Source of the DNA: Enterococcus casseliflavus NBRC 100478 | Lineage (GTDB): Bacteria; Bacillota; Bacilli; Lactobacillales; Enterococcaceae | Length of the DNA stretch: 64,000 nucleotides | NCBI RefSeq assembly: GCF_001544095.1 | Contig: NZ_BCPT01000003.1 | Coordinates: 1 to 64,000, forward strand | Direction: 5' to 3' | The notes under the pieces: generated by a model | What the model was told of the DNA's origin: nothing | Databases searched by the model: none | The model's input: only the letters and a program-made list of their open reading frames with translations | Program-made: the position numbers and the translations under genes | In this document: one piece after another, positions 1-9,584 of the stretch | How the letters are laid out: each line of letters opens with the position of its first letter | How positions within the stretch are numbered: the stretch's first letter is position 1

Positions 1-1
1 T

Positions 2-565
2 ACTGTCGCCAAAAATCGTATTCATCGTCGGTTCTATACAAATATCTGTCACCAAAAAATTACAACTGACACCACAGAGTTTAAGTATTATGAAGTAGAC
101 ACCACAGGTGTCGTTCGTCAGAAAAAGCTGTATTTAGATCCTTTCATGGATTTCTACAATAGTGAAATTCTATCTTATCGGATTTCTGAAAAACCAAACG
201 CACTAGCCATAATGGAAGGATTAGAAGAAGCAATCCAGATGACAAATGATTGTCCATTTCGTAGAACCTTCCATTCAGATCAAGGATGGGCCTATCAAAT
301 GAATGCTTATAAGAATAAATTGAAGCAGCATAAAATCTTCCAGAGTATGTCTCGTAAAGGGAATTGTTTAGATAACTCACCTATGGAAAACTTCTTTGGT
401 TTATTAAAGCAAGAGATTTTTCATGGAGAAGTCTATCGGAGTTTAGATGAATTGAAAACAAAAATTGACCAATATATCTATTATTACAACCATAAACGCA
501 TCAAAAAGAAATTAAATTGGCGAAGTCCGGTTCAGTTTCGAGAAGCTGTAAAAACAGCTGTCTAA
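2..565 (+). CDS. IS3-family transposase OrfB, C-terminal part
   Basis: This frame is open from the first bases of the window, so the gene starts further left and the ATG at 146 is internal. The product carries the rve integrase core of IS3 transposases. The three catalytic acidic residues are visible in TDTTEF, HSDQGW and SPMENFFG, with the conserved lysine seven residues after the glutamate. The end of the protein (YYYNHKRIKKKLNWRSPVQFRE) is the usual IS3 tail. It catalyses cut-and-paste or copy-out transposition of its own element. The visible part looks intact. Confidence 0.9.
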   Translation, partial: TVAKNRIHRRFYTNICHQKITTDTTEFKYYEVDTTGVVRQKKLYLDPFMDFYNSEILSYRISEKPNALAIMEGLEEAIQMTNDCPFRRTFHSDQGWAYQMNAYKNKLKQHKIFQSMSRKGNCLDNSPMENFFGLLKQEIFHGEVYRSLDELKTKIDQYIYYYNHKRIKKKLNWRSPVQFREAVKTAV

Positions 566-589
566 CAGTTAATTTTATCGTACAAAAAA

Positions 590-609
590 GGAGTGGATTT
601 CTCCACTCC
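590..609 (+). terminator. Hairpin after the transposase gene
   Basis: GGAGTGG and CCACTCC form a 7-bp stem with a short loop, preceded by an A-run, between the transposase stop and the terminal inverted repeat. The T-run after it is poor, so it may only be a structural element of the IS end. Confidence 0.4.
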
Positions 610-684
610 ATAAAAGTCTAACTTTTTGGGGTCACTACAAATCAGCAAGTAAGGGTTCTTTTTTTTAGAAAGGAAGCACAGGAA

Positions 685-1737
685 ATGGCAAATACGCTGG
701 TTGTCAATACACTCGCAAATTTAGGCGCAATTATCATCAATATTTATTTGTTATTCAAAATCAGTGACGGATTCGTTGGCCAAGGGACGTTCAAAGCGAA
801 ACAGATCGCAGCTGCGATTGCTTGTGAAACCGTGGTGGGGATGCTGATGATGAATTTCTCTTACGTCGTATATGAAACGCGATTTGACCTGCGCTTTTTG
901 CTTTACGCTTTTTCCATGAAATATCTGGGGTGGAAGGTGACCGTACCGACGATGGTCAATCTAGCGTTAGGGCGTTTCTTGTTTGAAGTATCAAAATCGT
1001 CTTGGTTGAACTTATATCTTACGTTTTTTTTGATAGTGACACTGACATTTCTGCATGCCTGGGCCAAACGGCGATTTACTGACAAACAAGAGTTATTCCT
1101 ATCAATTACCTACTTGATCGCTATCTCCTTTCTTTTTGGTTTTTATCTGACGGGTGATATTCAAAAAACGACCCTAATTTATATAGTTTATGGCATTCTC
1201 GCCTATACATTGGCGTTTTTCCTTTACTCGATAGTAAATGATATGCAGCGCATTTTGGCATTGGTCAAAATCGATGATCTTACGCAGTTGAACAACTTCC
1301 GTAAATTTCAAGATGACCGCCAACGCCTAGACACGACCGAGGTGGACTTATCGATCGCTTTGATCGATATCGATCATTTCAAAAATTACAATGACCGTTA
1401 CGGACACCGTGCTGGGGATGTGATTTTGCAAGAAATCGCTCGTATTTTTTCGACCTACTGTACGGCGAGCAATCCTGTCTATCGCATCGGTGGGGAAGAG
1501 TTTGCGATCTTGATCCAAGGAGACGCACAGGCTGCTGCTTATCTCCTCGAAAAAATCCAAAAGCGCATCCGTTACCAAGAGATCATCTTGGATGCAGGCG
1601 ATTCGGTCAGCATCACGTTGTCGATTGGGATCGCACAACGGCAAAAGGGCGAGTTGCTACAGCAAACACAAGAACGAGCCGATCAAGCATTGTATCGAGC
1701 CAAGCGCAGCGGTCGCGACCAACTCTGTCTTTACTGA
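685..1737 (+). CDS. Membrane diguanylate cyclase (GGDEF)
   Basis: This 350-residue protein should make cyclic di-GMP from two GTP. Residues 1-180 form about six hydrophobic segments with no recognised sensor domain. Residues 190-350 are a GGDEF domain with the signature GGEEF at 269-273 and the metal-binding segment DIDHFKNYND upstream. No RxxD inhibitory I-site is seen five residues before GGEEF, so product feedback may be missing. A Shine-Dalgarno AAAGGA precedes the ATG. It heads a run of glycosyltransferase genes, one of which carries a PilZ c-di-GMP-binding domain, so enzyme and receptor are encoded side by side. Activity is inferred from the intact signature. Confidence 0.9.
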   Translation: MANTLVVNTLANLGAIIINIYLLFKISDGFVGQGTFKAKQIAAAIACETVVGMLMMNFSYVVYETRFDLRFLLYAFSMKYLGWKVTVPTMVNLALGRFLFEVSKSSWLNLYLTFFLIVTLTFLHAWAKRRFTDKQELFLSITYLIAISFLFGFYLTGDIQKTTLIYIVYGILAYTLAFFLYSIVNDMQRILALVKIDDLTQLNNFRKFQDDRQRLDTTEVDLSIALIDIDHFKNYNDRYGHRAGDVILQEIARIFSTYCTASNPVYRIGGEEFAILIQGDAQAAAYLLEKIQKRIRYQEIILDAGDSVSITLSIGIAQRQKGELLQQTQERADQALYRAKRSGRDQLCLY

Positions 1738-1796
1738 TGGAGTTGGCTTCTTTTCTTTTTTATTTTCAAAAATACTACCTTAAATGAGGAGCGCAT

Positions 1797-2837
1797 ATGG
1801 AAAATAGTTTAATCATGATTCCTTCGCTAGAACCTGACCACAAACTGCTGGCTCTGGTGGAGAAAATTCGTTTGCATAACCAGCACCTGCCGATTTTGGT
1901 CGTGGATGATGGCAGTGGGGCAGCTTATCAGCCTGTCTTTTCGGCATTGGCACAGCAGCTTGGTTGTCAGGTTTTGACCCATCCAAAGAATCTTGGAAAA
2001 GGCGCAGCCATCAAAACCGCCCTCACCGAAGTGCTGACAAACCAGCCAGCTGTTGAATTTATGGTGACCATTGATTCGGATGGGCAGCATGAGTATACCG
2101 ATATGATGGCTTGTTTAGCAAAGGCCCAAGCCCATCCCGACAGTATTATTTTAGGGACCCGATCCTTTGGCAAAGAAGTGCCCTTACGGAGTAAGTTCGG
2201 CAACATATTGACCCGAAATATCCTACGTTTAGCGACTGGTCTTGCCATCGAGGATTCGCAGACGGGCTTAAGGGTTTTCCCTCGGAAATTCATGACAGAT
2301 TTGTTGGCGATCTCAGGTGAGCGCTTTGAATATGAAACGCGGATGCTGATCGAAGCCCAGAAACGGGGGTGGCCGATTCTCTCGCAACCGATCGCCACCA
2401 TCTATATTGAAGAAAATGCCTCTTCCCATTTTCGGGTCTTGGCAGATTCCGTCGCTATCTATAGCGTCTTTTTGAAGTATTTGTTTTCATCTGTGGTCTC
2501 CTTTTTTGTCGATGTGATCGCCTATGCGTTATTGATCCATTTCTTGTCTGTCATCGATCTGTCCTCCATCGTGATCGCTTCGTTGGGTGCCCGCTTGATT
2601 TCGGCGATCGTCAATTACTACATCAATCGCGAGCTTGTTTTTGGTCAACGGACAAAGAACAGTATGCTGCAGTATTTTTTATTAGTCATCGTACAGATTT
2701 TGCTGTCCTCTTTCCTCGTCTACCTGATCTATTTGATCCTGCCGATCGGGGATTCTGTGTTGTTAAAAATAGGCGTCGATTGCCTGCTCTTTTTCTTTAG
2801 TTACCATGTGCAAAAAAATGTCATCTTTAAGGAGTGA
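1797..2837 (+). CDS. GT2 glycosyltransferase fused to a GtrA-like membrane domain
   Basis: The product has 346 residues. The first 220 or so are a DPM/GtrB-like family 2 glycosyltransferase with VDDGSG near 36-41 and the DSD metal-binding motif at 93-95. From about residue 225 to the end are four hydrophobic segments of GtrA type, ending in HVQKNVIF as GtrA proteins do. Such proteins transfer a sugar to undecaprenyl phosphate (GtrB role) and flip it (GtrA role). Here both roles may sit in one chain. It lies 59 bp after the diguanylate cyclase and is translationally coupled to the next gene, suggesting it feeds a lipid-linked sugar into exopolysaccharide or cell-wall glycan modification. Confidence 0.82.
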   Translation: MENSLIMIPSLEPDHKLLALVEKIRLHNQHLPILVVDDGSGAAYQPVFSALAQQLGCQVLTHPKNLGKGAAIKTALTEVLTNQPAVEFMVTIDSDGQHEYTDMMACLAKAQAHPDSIILGTRSFGKEVPLRSKFGNILTRNILRLATGLAIEDSQTGLRVFPRKFMTDLLAISGERFEYETRMLIEAQKRGWPILSQPIATIYIEENASSHFRVLADSVAIYSVFLKYLFSSVVSFFVDVIAYALLIHFLSVIDLSSIVIASLGARLISAIVNYYINRELVFGQRTKNSMLQYFLLVIVQILLSSFLVYLIYLILPIGDSVLLKIGVDCLLFFFSYHVQKNVIFKE

Positions 2838-2842
2838 TTGAG

Positions 2843-5098
2843 GTGGAACAAAAACGTTTGCCTTGGGCGAAAAAAGTCGTTTACTTTCTGGCGTTTGTCT
2901 TTTCGCTGATCTATTTATCATGGCGGGGGCTGTATACATTGCCATGGCACGAATCTTGGTTTGCCTTACTGTTTGGTTTGCTGCTTTGGGGCAGTGAGAT
3001 CGTATCGAACTTTACGGGCTTGCTGTTGATTTGGAACAAAAACAAAGCAAAGCCTTTTGAAAAACCGATCGTGCCAGAAGCCGACTATCCAGCGATCGAT
3101 GTGTTGATTGCTACCCATAATGAAGAAGTGCCGCTTTTATTAAAAACAGTCAATGCGGCAGTTCATATGAAATACCCCGATCCCAAAAAAGTTCACATCT
3201 ACTTGTCAGATGACACCAACCGTCCAGAGGTCAAAGCACTGGCAGATAAATTTGGCATCGGCTATATCGGATTGACAGGCAATCAGCATGCCAAGTCAGG
3301 CAATCTCAATCATGCATTGTCAAAAACCAATTCACCGCTAGTGGCGACCTTTGATGCAGATATGATTCCTTACTCAGATTTTTTGCTGGAAACAGTGCCA
3401 TATTTTGTGGCAAATCAGCAGGAACGCCGCAAAGATCAGACCATCAAACCGTTGGGCTTTGTCCAAACACCGCAAAGCTTTTACAATGCGGATCTTTTTC
3501 AGTACAATCTTTTTTCAGAAGCGGCGATCCCTAACGAGCAGGACTTCTTTTCCAGAGAAGTCAATGTTTTGAACAACGCCCATGATACAGCTATTTATAC
3601 AGGTTCCAATACGGTGATCGCACGAGAAGCGATCGAAGCCGCTGGCGGATTTCCGACGGACACGATCACGGAAGATTTTGAATTAGGCGCCTTGATCAAT
3701 TGCCAAGGTTATCGCAGTTTATCAACACTGCAGCCCATGGCCAGCGGTCTGTCTCCCATTGATATCCCAAGTGCCTTAAAGCAGCGGATTCGCTGGGGAA
3801 GAGGAGTGGTCCAAAGTGTCCACAATCTCCATCTTTTTAAGAACAAGACGTTGTCTTTGGCGCAAAAAATGGTTTTCTTAAACAGTTATTTGTATTGGTG
3901 GTCGTTTTTACGTCGGTTGCTGTTTATTTTCGCGCCGATTTTGTACACCGTCTTTAATGTAAGGGTCGTAGAGACCAACTTTTGGGTCTTGCTGCTGTTT
4001 TGGCTGCCAAGCTATACGTTCTTGCATTTGGCGATGCAGGATTTGAGCAGTGATATTCGAACGCAGCGCTGGGGCGAGATCCAGGAAACGATTTTTGCAC
4101 CTTACCTAGTGATTCCTGTCTTTTTACAAGCCATTGGCATCAAAGAGACCCGTTTCAAAGTGACCAATAAAGCAGCAACTCAGTCTAAAAAAGACTTGTT
4201 GTTTGTGGTGCCGCATTTGTTGCTGTTGATTTTGAAGATTATCGGCTTAGTGAAGTTTAATTACGGCAAATTCGGCTCAGAGATTTTCTATGGCAGCGTG
4301 TTGACTTTCTGGTTGCTGACCCATTTCTTTAACTTAACCTTTGCGGTCTTATTTTATCTCGGTCGCCCGATTTACCGAACGACGGAACGGTTCAGAGCCC
4401 ATTATCCTGTTGAAGTTTCCGACCAAGACGCCAGCTATTCTTTGATGACAGAAAATATCTCAGAAAACGGCTTGTCCTTTGTTTCTGACGTTCCTCTTTA
4501 TTTTCCGCCAGATGCGCAGCTGACGTTTAAAATCACCCGTAATGGCTACCAAGCAGAGATGACGGGAAACGTCGTCCGCGTTTTTTCAGGCAAGGATCGC
4601 TGGGTCTATGGGGTTGCTTTACACCAATTATCAGAAAAAGACTACTTGGCTTATTTGCAGATCATTTATGATGGCTTCAATCAAAGCCTGCCAGTTCTGC
4701 GTGACCCGTGGATGACCTTCTTTGACAGTCTTTTTGAAAATCTCGGTAAGCATCTGCTGCAAGCCAAACAAAAGCCATTGCCGCCTCAGCGAGTGCCTGT
4801 CCTGTCGATTGATCAAGAATGGGTCTTTGAAGAAGGAGCCTATACGGTCACAACGTTTGGTTTTGACCAGCTCACGTTGGTAAAAACAGAAGAAGTCGAG
4901 ATGCCTGCCCGTCTAACCTTACCGTTCAGTAATCTTGTGCTTCACGCTGAAAAAGCAACGCTTCAACCAACAGAAAATCAAGTGATTTATCAAGTAAGCA
5001 ATCTTTCCGAGCTGCGTTTTACAGCAGCCTTTCAAGAATGGGTAGACAGCTTGCTGAGAAAGGAGGAAGATGATGATCGAGATCCTGCTGCGATTTAG
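2843..5098 (+). CDS. BcsA-like processive GT2 glycosyltransferase with PilZ domain
   Basis: The product has about 751 residues, with membrane segments near 10-65 and several between 345 and 510. The cytosolic GT2 core shows the cellulose/hyaluronan synthase signature: DD at 123-124, DAD at 171-173, TED at 276-278 and QRIRW at 314-318. A PilZ domain follows, with RTTER at 512-516 and NISENG at 538-543, matching the RxxxR and (D/N)xSxxG c-di-GMP-binding motifs. It should polymerise and extrude a beta-linked polysaccharide in response to c-di-GMP. I chose GTG at 2843 because AAGGAG at 2829-2834 is correctly spaced. An in-frame GTG at 2834 overlaps that site. The last 120 residues are unrecognised. 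The polymer sugar cannot be told. Confidence 0.85.
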   Translation: MEQKRLPWAKKVVYFLAFVFSLIYLSWRGLYTLPWHESWFALLFGLLLWGSEIVSNFTGLLLIWNKNKAKPFEKPIVPEADYPAIDVLIATHNEEVPLLLKTVNAAVHMKYPDPKKVHIYLSDDTNRPEVKALADKFGIGYIGLTGNQHAKSGNLNHALSKTNSPLVATFDADMIPYSDFLLETVPYFVANQQERRKDQTIKPLGFVQTPQSFYNADLFQYNLFSEAAIPNEQDFFSREVNVLNNAHDTAIYTGSNTVIAREAIEAAGGFPTDTITEDFELGALINCQGYRSLSTLQPMASGLSPIDIPSALKQRIRWGRGVVQSVHNLHLFKNKTLSLAQKMVFLNSYLYWWSFLRRLLFIFAPILYTVFNVRVVETNFWVLLLFWLPSYTFLHLAMQDLSSDIRTQRWGEIQETIFAPYLVIPVFLQAIGIKETRFKVTNKAATQSKKDLLFVVPHLLLLILKIIGLVKFNYGKFGSEIFYGSVLTFWLLTHFFNLTFAVLFYLGRPIYRTTERFRAHYPVEVSDQDASYSLMTENISENGLSFVSDVPLYFPPDAQLTFKITRNGYQAEMTGNVVRVFSGKDRWVYGVALHQLSEKDYLAYLQIIYDGFNQSLPVLRDPWMTFFDSLFENLGKHLLQAKQKPLPPQRVPVLSIDQEWVFEEGAYTVTTFGFDQLTLVKTEEVEMPARLTLPFSNLVLHAEKATLQPTENQVIYQVSNLSELRFTAAFQEWVDSLLRKEEDDDRDPAAI

Positions 5099-6902
5099 TC
5101 TTTTTGGTTTATCATTAGCTGGCTATGCCTATCTTTTTGTACGAGTTTGCCATTTTCCCAAACACATCAGCTGGATCGCTGCTTGCTGTTTGCCGATCCT
5201 CGTTCTTTCCTTTGTCGCATATGGTCCAAAAGGATGGTTGATCTGGGGGGCATGGGTTTTATTTGGTCTTGGCTTACTATTATGCGTTTGGCGTTTTTGG
5301 CAGGAGCGCTATCAGGTACGTTGGGGCTTGCAAGAGCCCATCCTGCTGTGGTTTTACGGCTATTTTGCTTTGTTCGTTTTAACCTTGCTTCACAGTCATT
5401 TGACCCACTATGACAACTTCTCCCATTGGGCGACGATCGTTAAATTCCTTTATACGCAGGGACAATTGCCAACGGCAGCCGATGCCATCATCAGTTTTAC
5501 TTCCTATCCTTTAGGCAGCTCGCTGTTTGTTACTTATACAGCGATCATTGTTGGCTATCATGAGAATGTCTTGCTGATTGGTCAATTGATTTTGATTTTC
5601 TGTAGTCTGTATAGTTTCTTTGCGATTATTCGTGATCCGAAAAGAAAGCTGGCTTTTGCCCTGATCTTCACCAGTATGGCGGTTTTCAATTATTTTAATA
5701 TTGCGATTCGAATGAATAATTTGTTAGTGGACTTTATCCTGCCAGTGTTGACTTTAGCTGGCATCGCTGGCTTATTCGCTTTAAAAGGCAACGTACTACC
5801 GTCGATCGGTTTCTTTCTTTTGATTGGCGCCTCTCTTGATTTGGTCAAAAATAGCGCCGTCTTTTTTCTGCTGATTTTAGGTGGCTATTTACTAGTCTGC
5901 TTGTGGCAGGCATCAGTTCGTTGGCGGCAACGGCTGGGCATGATGATTGTAGGATTAGCTTCCATTGGGCTCTCTGTCCTGCCGGCGATTCTTTGGAACC
6001 TGCATGTCAAAGCGAATTTTCCTAAATCGAAGCATGAAGTCAGCGTGACCGCTTATAAACAGATTTTTGGTGAAAAGGATTCTCAGATACTGCAGCAGAT
6101 TACGGATGTTTTTGTCAAAACCATCACGGATGTTGCGACGATCTCCACGCAAGGGATTCTCTTGATCCAGGTCATCCTGTTGGGCAGTTGGCTATTTGTC
6201 CGATTTATCATGAAAAAACGCAATCCATTTTTCAAAGAACTGCTGTTGATCGATGGTATCATTGGTGGGTATTATTTAGGAATCTATGCCATGTTCTTGT
6301 TCTCGATGCCCACTGATGAAGCATTGTCTTTGGCAGGGTTCGATCGCTATGCCTCAAGTATCGTGATTTTAGCACTTGGATTAATGACCTTTTTCATGGT
6401 CAGAGGCATTGATCATTTGTATCATGAACAAGCGATCGATCGGCGAAACTATCGTAGTTTTGCCAGCTTGACTACGAAAAAAATCTATCAATACAGTACC
6501 TTGATTCTGTTGTTTTTTGCGACATTGCTGATCCTTTCTGAAAATAATGGCATGCGTTATACCAATCGTGAATATGCTGCTTCGATTCCAGCACAAGTTT
6601 CAGCCGTTACTGGCGATCACTTTGACCTAAACGAGAAAAAATATTTGGTGGTCAGTACTAACAAAGAAGCAGTAGATAGCTACTTAGTTGGCTATGTCGG
6701 AAAATATTACTTGTTTTCACCTAATGTCGATGGCCGAGAGAATTTCCTCTTATCCGATACAGATTTTCGCACGCTATTAAAGCAATACGATGAAGTCGTC
6801 GTCTTAGAAGAGCACTATACCTTTAATGCCATGACGAAGAAGCTAACAGGCAAGACCTTTGCCCCAGGCGTTTATTCGGTGGCGGAGGTGTTGGGGCGTT
6901 AA
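5070..6902 (+). CDS. Polytopic membrane protein of the exopolysaccharide cluster
   Basis: The product has 610 residues with about a dozen hydrophobic segments up to residue 490 and a soluble C-terminal tail of about 100 residues. A loop near 110-130 contains YDNFSHW, an acidic-aromatic loop of the kind seen in GT-C glycosyltransferases and PMT-like proteins, so a lipid-sugar-dependent glycosyltransferase is possible. I do not recognise the family with certainty. The gene overlaps the previous one by 29 bp with an AAAGGAGG site just upstream, so it belongs to the same operon. It is the last gene before a strong terminator. Confidence 0.7.
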   Translation: MMIEILLRFSLFGLSLAGYAYLFVRVCHFPKHISWIAACCLPILVLSFVAYGPKGWLIWGAWVLFGLGLLLCVWRFWQERYQVRWGLQEPILLWFYGYFALFVLTLLHSHLTHYDNFSHWATIVKFLYTQGQLPTAADAIISFTSYPLGSSLFVTYTAIIVGYHENVLLIGQLILIFCSLYSFFAIIRDPKRKLAFALIFTSMAVFNYFNIAIRMNNLLVDFILPVLTLAGIAGLFALKGNVLPSIGFFLLIGASLDLVKNSAVFFLLILGGYLLVCLWQASVRWRQRLGMMIVGLASIGLSVLPAILWNLHVKANFPKSKHEVSVTAYKQIFGEKDSQILQQITDVFVKTITDVATISTQGILLIQVILLGSWLFVRFIMKKRNPFFKELLLIDGIIGGYYLGIYAMFLFSMPTDEALSLAGFDRYASSIVILALGLMTFFMVRGIDHLYHEQAIDRRNYRSFASLTTKKIYQYSTLILLFFATLLILSENNGMRYTNREYAASIPAQVSAVTGDHFDLNEKKYLVVSTNKEAVDSYLVGYVGKYYLFSPNVDGRENFLLSDTDFRTLLKQYDEVVVLEEHYTFNAMTKKLTGKTFAPGVYSVAEVLGR

Positions 6903-6950
6903 GGGAAGGATTTGCTCAAGCGTATCTCGTTATTAGAGAATCAAAAGTTA

Positions 6951-7000
6951 AAATACCAATGAAACAGACGACAGTTCGTTTGTTCATTGGTATTTTTTTT
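6951..7000 (+). terminator. Rho-independent terminator after the exopolysaccharide operon
   Basis: The arms AAATACCAATGAA and TTCATTGGTATTT form a long stem with T8 at the 3' side. It ends the unit that begins at 685. Confidence 0.85.
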
Positions 7001-7118
7001 CTGTTCCCACTGAGTAATATCCTCTATACTATGAAAATACCAAGGGACATGTAAATAATCTGGATTAAACGAAAAAGTACACATGAAAAAAACGGCGCAA
7101 TATATTCAGTGCCTATGA

Positions 7119-7141
7119 TTTACTGTAATGAATGCAGTAAA
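7119..7141. promoter_or_regulatory. Inverted repeat upstream of the PRD regulator
   Basis: TTTACTG at 7119-7125 and CAGTAAA at 7135-7141 form a perfect 7-bp inverted repeat in the 200-bp gap before the PTS regulator. It could be an operator. Its position relative to a promoter is not clear. Confidence 0.3.
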
Positions 7142-7205
7142 AGTAAGTGTTTTCATTTTTTTAAGAAAAAGCTACCATTAGAAATGTAGACGAGGTGATA
7201 GTTTC

Positions 7206-9110
7206 ATGATCAGTGAACGGGAAAAAGCAATTATTCGATATCTCTTAGAAAATGGACCAACAACGGTTGCTAAAATTGGGTTGCATATGTCGCTTTCGCA
7301 AAAGACAGTTTCGCAATCGCTAAAGAGAATTGATGAATTTTTGCAGGAAACAGCAATAAGGCTTGTTCGCAAACCTAGAGTAGGGGTATTTCTTGATGGC
7401 GATTCAGCTGAAATTCTAAAGTATCTTGATGGGAACGAGGAATCAAACTTACCGACGAGCAAAAAAGATCGTATTCAGTTTCTTTGCTTTGAAATACTGA
7501 AACAAAAAACGTATTTTACGCGTCAACAACTGCAAGATGCACTCTACATCAGTAAATCAACTTTAGAAAATGACATGGGGCAGGTAAGCGAGATCTTTCG
7601 TCACTTTAACGTTACGATTGAAGTTTTACCGGGGAAGGGTTCCTTTTTGAATTTGTCAGAACAAGAAAAACGTCGATTAGCATTTGATTTGATCTACTAT
7701 TTCTGGGGTGGAAATTGGAAAATAACACAAGAGCAGCAACGCTATTTGCATTCGATTCAAGGAATTCCTCAGTTTGTTAATGATTTTATTGACCTGACAA
7801 AGATTTCTTTAGTTGATACGCTCTTACAAGAGTATTTGAAAAAAGAACAAATTACGCTTAATGATGCTGCCTATCACTCACTATTGCTTCATCTAATCAT
7901 CATGATTGATCGGGTCAAAGAGAAGAATTATCTGACTTTCGAAGAAAGAAGACATCCTTTGATGGAGAACAGAGCTTTTTATCGTTTTATTGCTTCAATA
8001 GAAGAAACGTTTTCTCTGTCATTGCCAGTTTCGGAAGTTCATTATATTTCGCTTCATATCTATGGGGATTCGTTGATGAAGAAGAATGACTCCGATGATT
8101 TGCTTGATGAAACGATACGCAAATTGATTCATGAAACGATCTCCCTACGCAATGAAAGTCTTTTGTTAGGATTGGTATCACATATCAAAGAAGCTATTTA
8201 TCGCATTCAAAAAGGATTAGTCATTCATAACCCTTTTCTAAATGATGTGAAGAAGAATTTCCCTTTGTCTTTTGAGGAAGCGCTTCGATTAGCTCATGCC
8301 TTAAATTGGCATTTTTCGATTTCGATCCCTGAAGATGAGGTTGCCTTTCTGGCCGTACACATCCAAGTGATGAAAGAACAACGAGAAGAAAAACAACCTA
8401 AGAAAGTGAGTGTCTTATTAGTTTGTAGCAGTGGGAAAGGCACTTCACAGCTACTAGCTGCTCGTATTCGGAGAAATTATGAGCAAATCGATATTTCCAG
8501 GATTCTTTCAATTCAAGAGTTGATTCAGACCAATATTTATGAGGACTTGATTTTATCGACAGTGGATTTAAAAATCGATTCGATTCCAACAATCCATGTT
8601 TCACCTGTACTGAATAAAGATGAGCAGCGAAAAATAGAAGCCTTTTTAAGAAAAGTCGAAGAAAAACAAAATGGTTCTTTCAGTCAGTTTGCGAAATTGA
8701 TTCATGAGGACTTGATTTTTTTAGATCATCATTTTGAAGATTATCAAGAGGTGATTACATTTATTGGGGAGCAATTGATTACTCGTGGGTATGTAAACGA
8801 GGAAATGATTGACTCTTCGCTAAAAAGGGAACAGCTTTCCTTTACTTCTTTTGGACGATTCGCAACACCTCATGGTACACCAGAATACGTGAAAAAATCA
8901 GCGATTGTATTTTTACGTCTTAATAATGAGATCCACTGGGGAGAAACAAAGGTGAAATATGTCTTTTTCATCTGTATCAAAGATGAAACTGTACAAGAAC
9001 TTGAGGAAATCTATGACACGATGCTTAATGTGATGGAATCAGATGAACGAACCTTCCTCCTTAAAGGGACGAAAGAGGAATTAAAAAAGTATTTACAAGG
9101 GGGAACATAA
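7206..9110 (+). CDS. PRD-containing PTS-controlled transcriptional activator (MtlR/ManR type)
   Basis: The product has 634 residues. Domain order: N-terminal winged helix-turn-helix (1-60), a second Mga-like HTH (about 90-150), two PRD domains (about 180-390) with histidines in LLHLII and SLHIYG of the first and AVHIQ of the second, an EIIB-like domain with Cys407 in VLLVCSSGKG, and an EIIA-like domain with His556 in FATPHGT. Such proteins activate a PTS operon when phosphorylation by PTS components signals substrate. The gene directly precedes EIIA (1-bp gap), EIIB, EIIC and a GH38 hydrolase, so it very likely controls them. GAGGTGA supports the ATG. Confidence 0.88.
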   Translation: MISEREKAIIRYLLENGPTTVAKIGLHMSLSQKTVSQSLKRIDEFLQETAIRLVRKPRVGVFLDGDSAEILKYLDGNEESNLPTSKKDRIQFLCFEILKQKTYFTRQQLQDALYISKSTLENDMGQVSEIFRHFNVTIEVLPGKGSFLNLSEQEKRRLAFDLIYYFWGGNWKITQEQQRYLHSIQGIPQFVNDFIDLTKISLVDTLLQEYLKKEQITLNDAAYHSLLLHLIIMIDRVKEKNYLTFEERRHPLMENRAFYRFIASIEETFSLSLPVSEVHYISLHIYGDSLMKKNDSDDLLDETIRKLIHETISLRNESLLLGLVSHIKEAIYRIQKGLVIHNPFLNDVKKNFPLSFEEALRLAHALNWHFSISIPEDEVAFLAVHIQVMKEQREEKQPKKVSVLLVCSSGKGTSQLLAARIRRNYEQIDISRILSIQELIQTNIYEDLILSTVDLKIDSIPTIHVSPVLNKDEQRKIEAFLRKVEEKQNGSFSQFAKLIHEDLIFLDHHFEDYQEVITFIGEQLITRGYVNEEMIDSSLKREQLSFTSFGRFATPHGTPEYVKKSAIVFLRLNNEIHWGETKVKYVFFICIKDETVQELEEIYDTMLNVMESDERTFLLKGTKEELKKYLQGGT

Positions 9111-9111
9111 A

Positions 9112-9561
9112 ATGAATATAGAAACACTACTACCTTTTGAACATATTGTTCTTGGTCTAGAGGCAACCACTAAAGAAGAAGTGGTCCGTCAATTAGCGAA
9201 AATATTGGTAACTGGAGGTATCGTTCAATCCGAAAATGAGTATGTTCAATCAGTTATGGAAAGAGAAGATCACTCGACCACAGGAATAGGCAATAATATA
9301 GCAATCCCCCATGGAAAAAGTCGTGCAGTTTCTGAACCCGCAATCGTTTTTGCTCGGTTAAAGGCACCATTAGAATGGCAATCCTTAGATGATGAACCAG
9401 TAACGGTTGTGATTATGCTTGCTATTCCTGAAGAACATCAAGGAGACACCCATTTACGGATTTTATCAGAAATTGCCATGAAATTGATGGATGAAGACAT
9501 CACAGAAGCGCTGAAAAGCGAAACAGATAAAGAGATTATCGCGAAACTATTAAGCGAATAA
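9112..9561 (+). CDS. PTS fructose/mannosylglycerate-family EIIA
   Basis: This 149-residue cytosolic protein accepts the phosphate from HPr on a histidine and passes it to EIIB. The active site is His67 in NNIAIPHGKS, the standard fru-type EIIA motif. It stands as a separate protein, whereas E. coli MngA carries A, B and C in one chain. It lies immediately after the regulator and 23 bp before EIIB. Confidence 0.92.
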   Translation: MNIETLLPFEHIVLGLEATTKEEVVRQLAKILVTGGIVQSENEYVQSVMEREDHSTTGIGNNIAIPHGKSRAVSEPAIVFARLKAPLEWQSLDDEPVTVVIMLAIPEEHQGDTHLRILSEIAMKLMDEDITEALKSETDKEIIAKLLSE

Positions 9562-9584
9562 AACGGAGAAAAGGAGAAAGAAGA

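Larger units (their letters stand above)
1..639 (+). mobile_element. IS3-family (IS150-like) insertion sequence, right part only
   Basis: The left edge of the window cuts an insertion sequence. It contains the C-terminal part of a DDE transposase followed by a 24-bp terminal inverted repeat at 616-639, whose reverse complement starts TGTAGTGACCCCAAAAAG, the pattern typical of IS150-subgroup IS3 ends. A hairpin at 590-609 (GGAGTGG/CCACTCC) lies between the gene and the end. The left half, the first reading frame and the frameshift site are outside the window, so intactness cannot be judged. Confidence 0.85.

Noticed and set aside
1967-2401. A 144-codon minus-strand frame inside the GT2/GtrA gene
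   Set aside because: Antisense shadow of a conserved glycosyltransferase domain.
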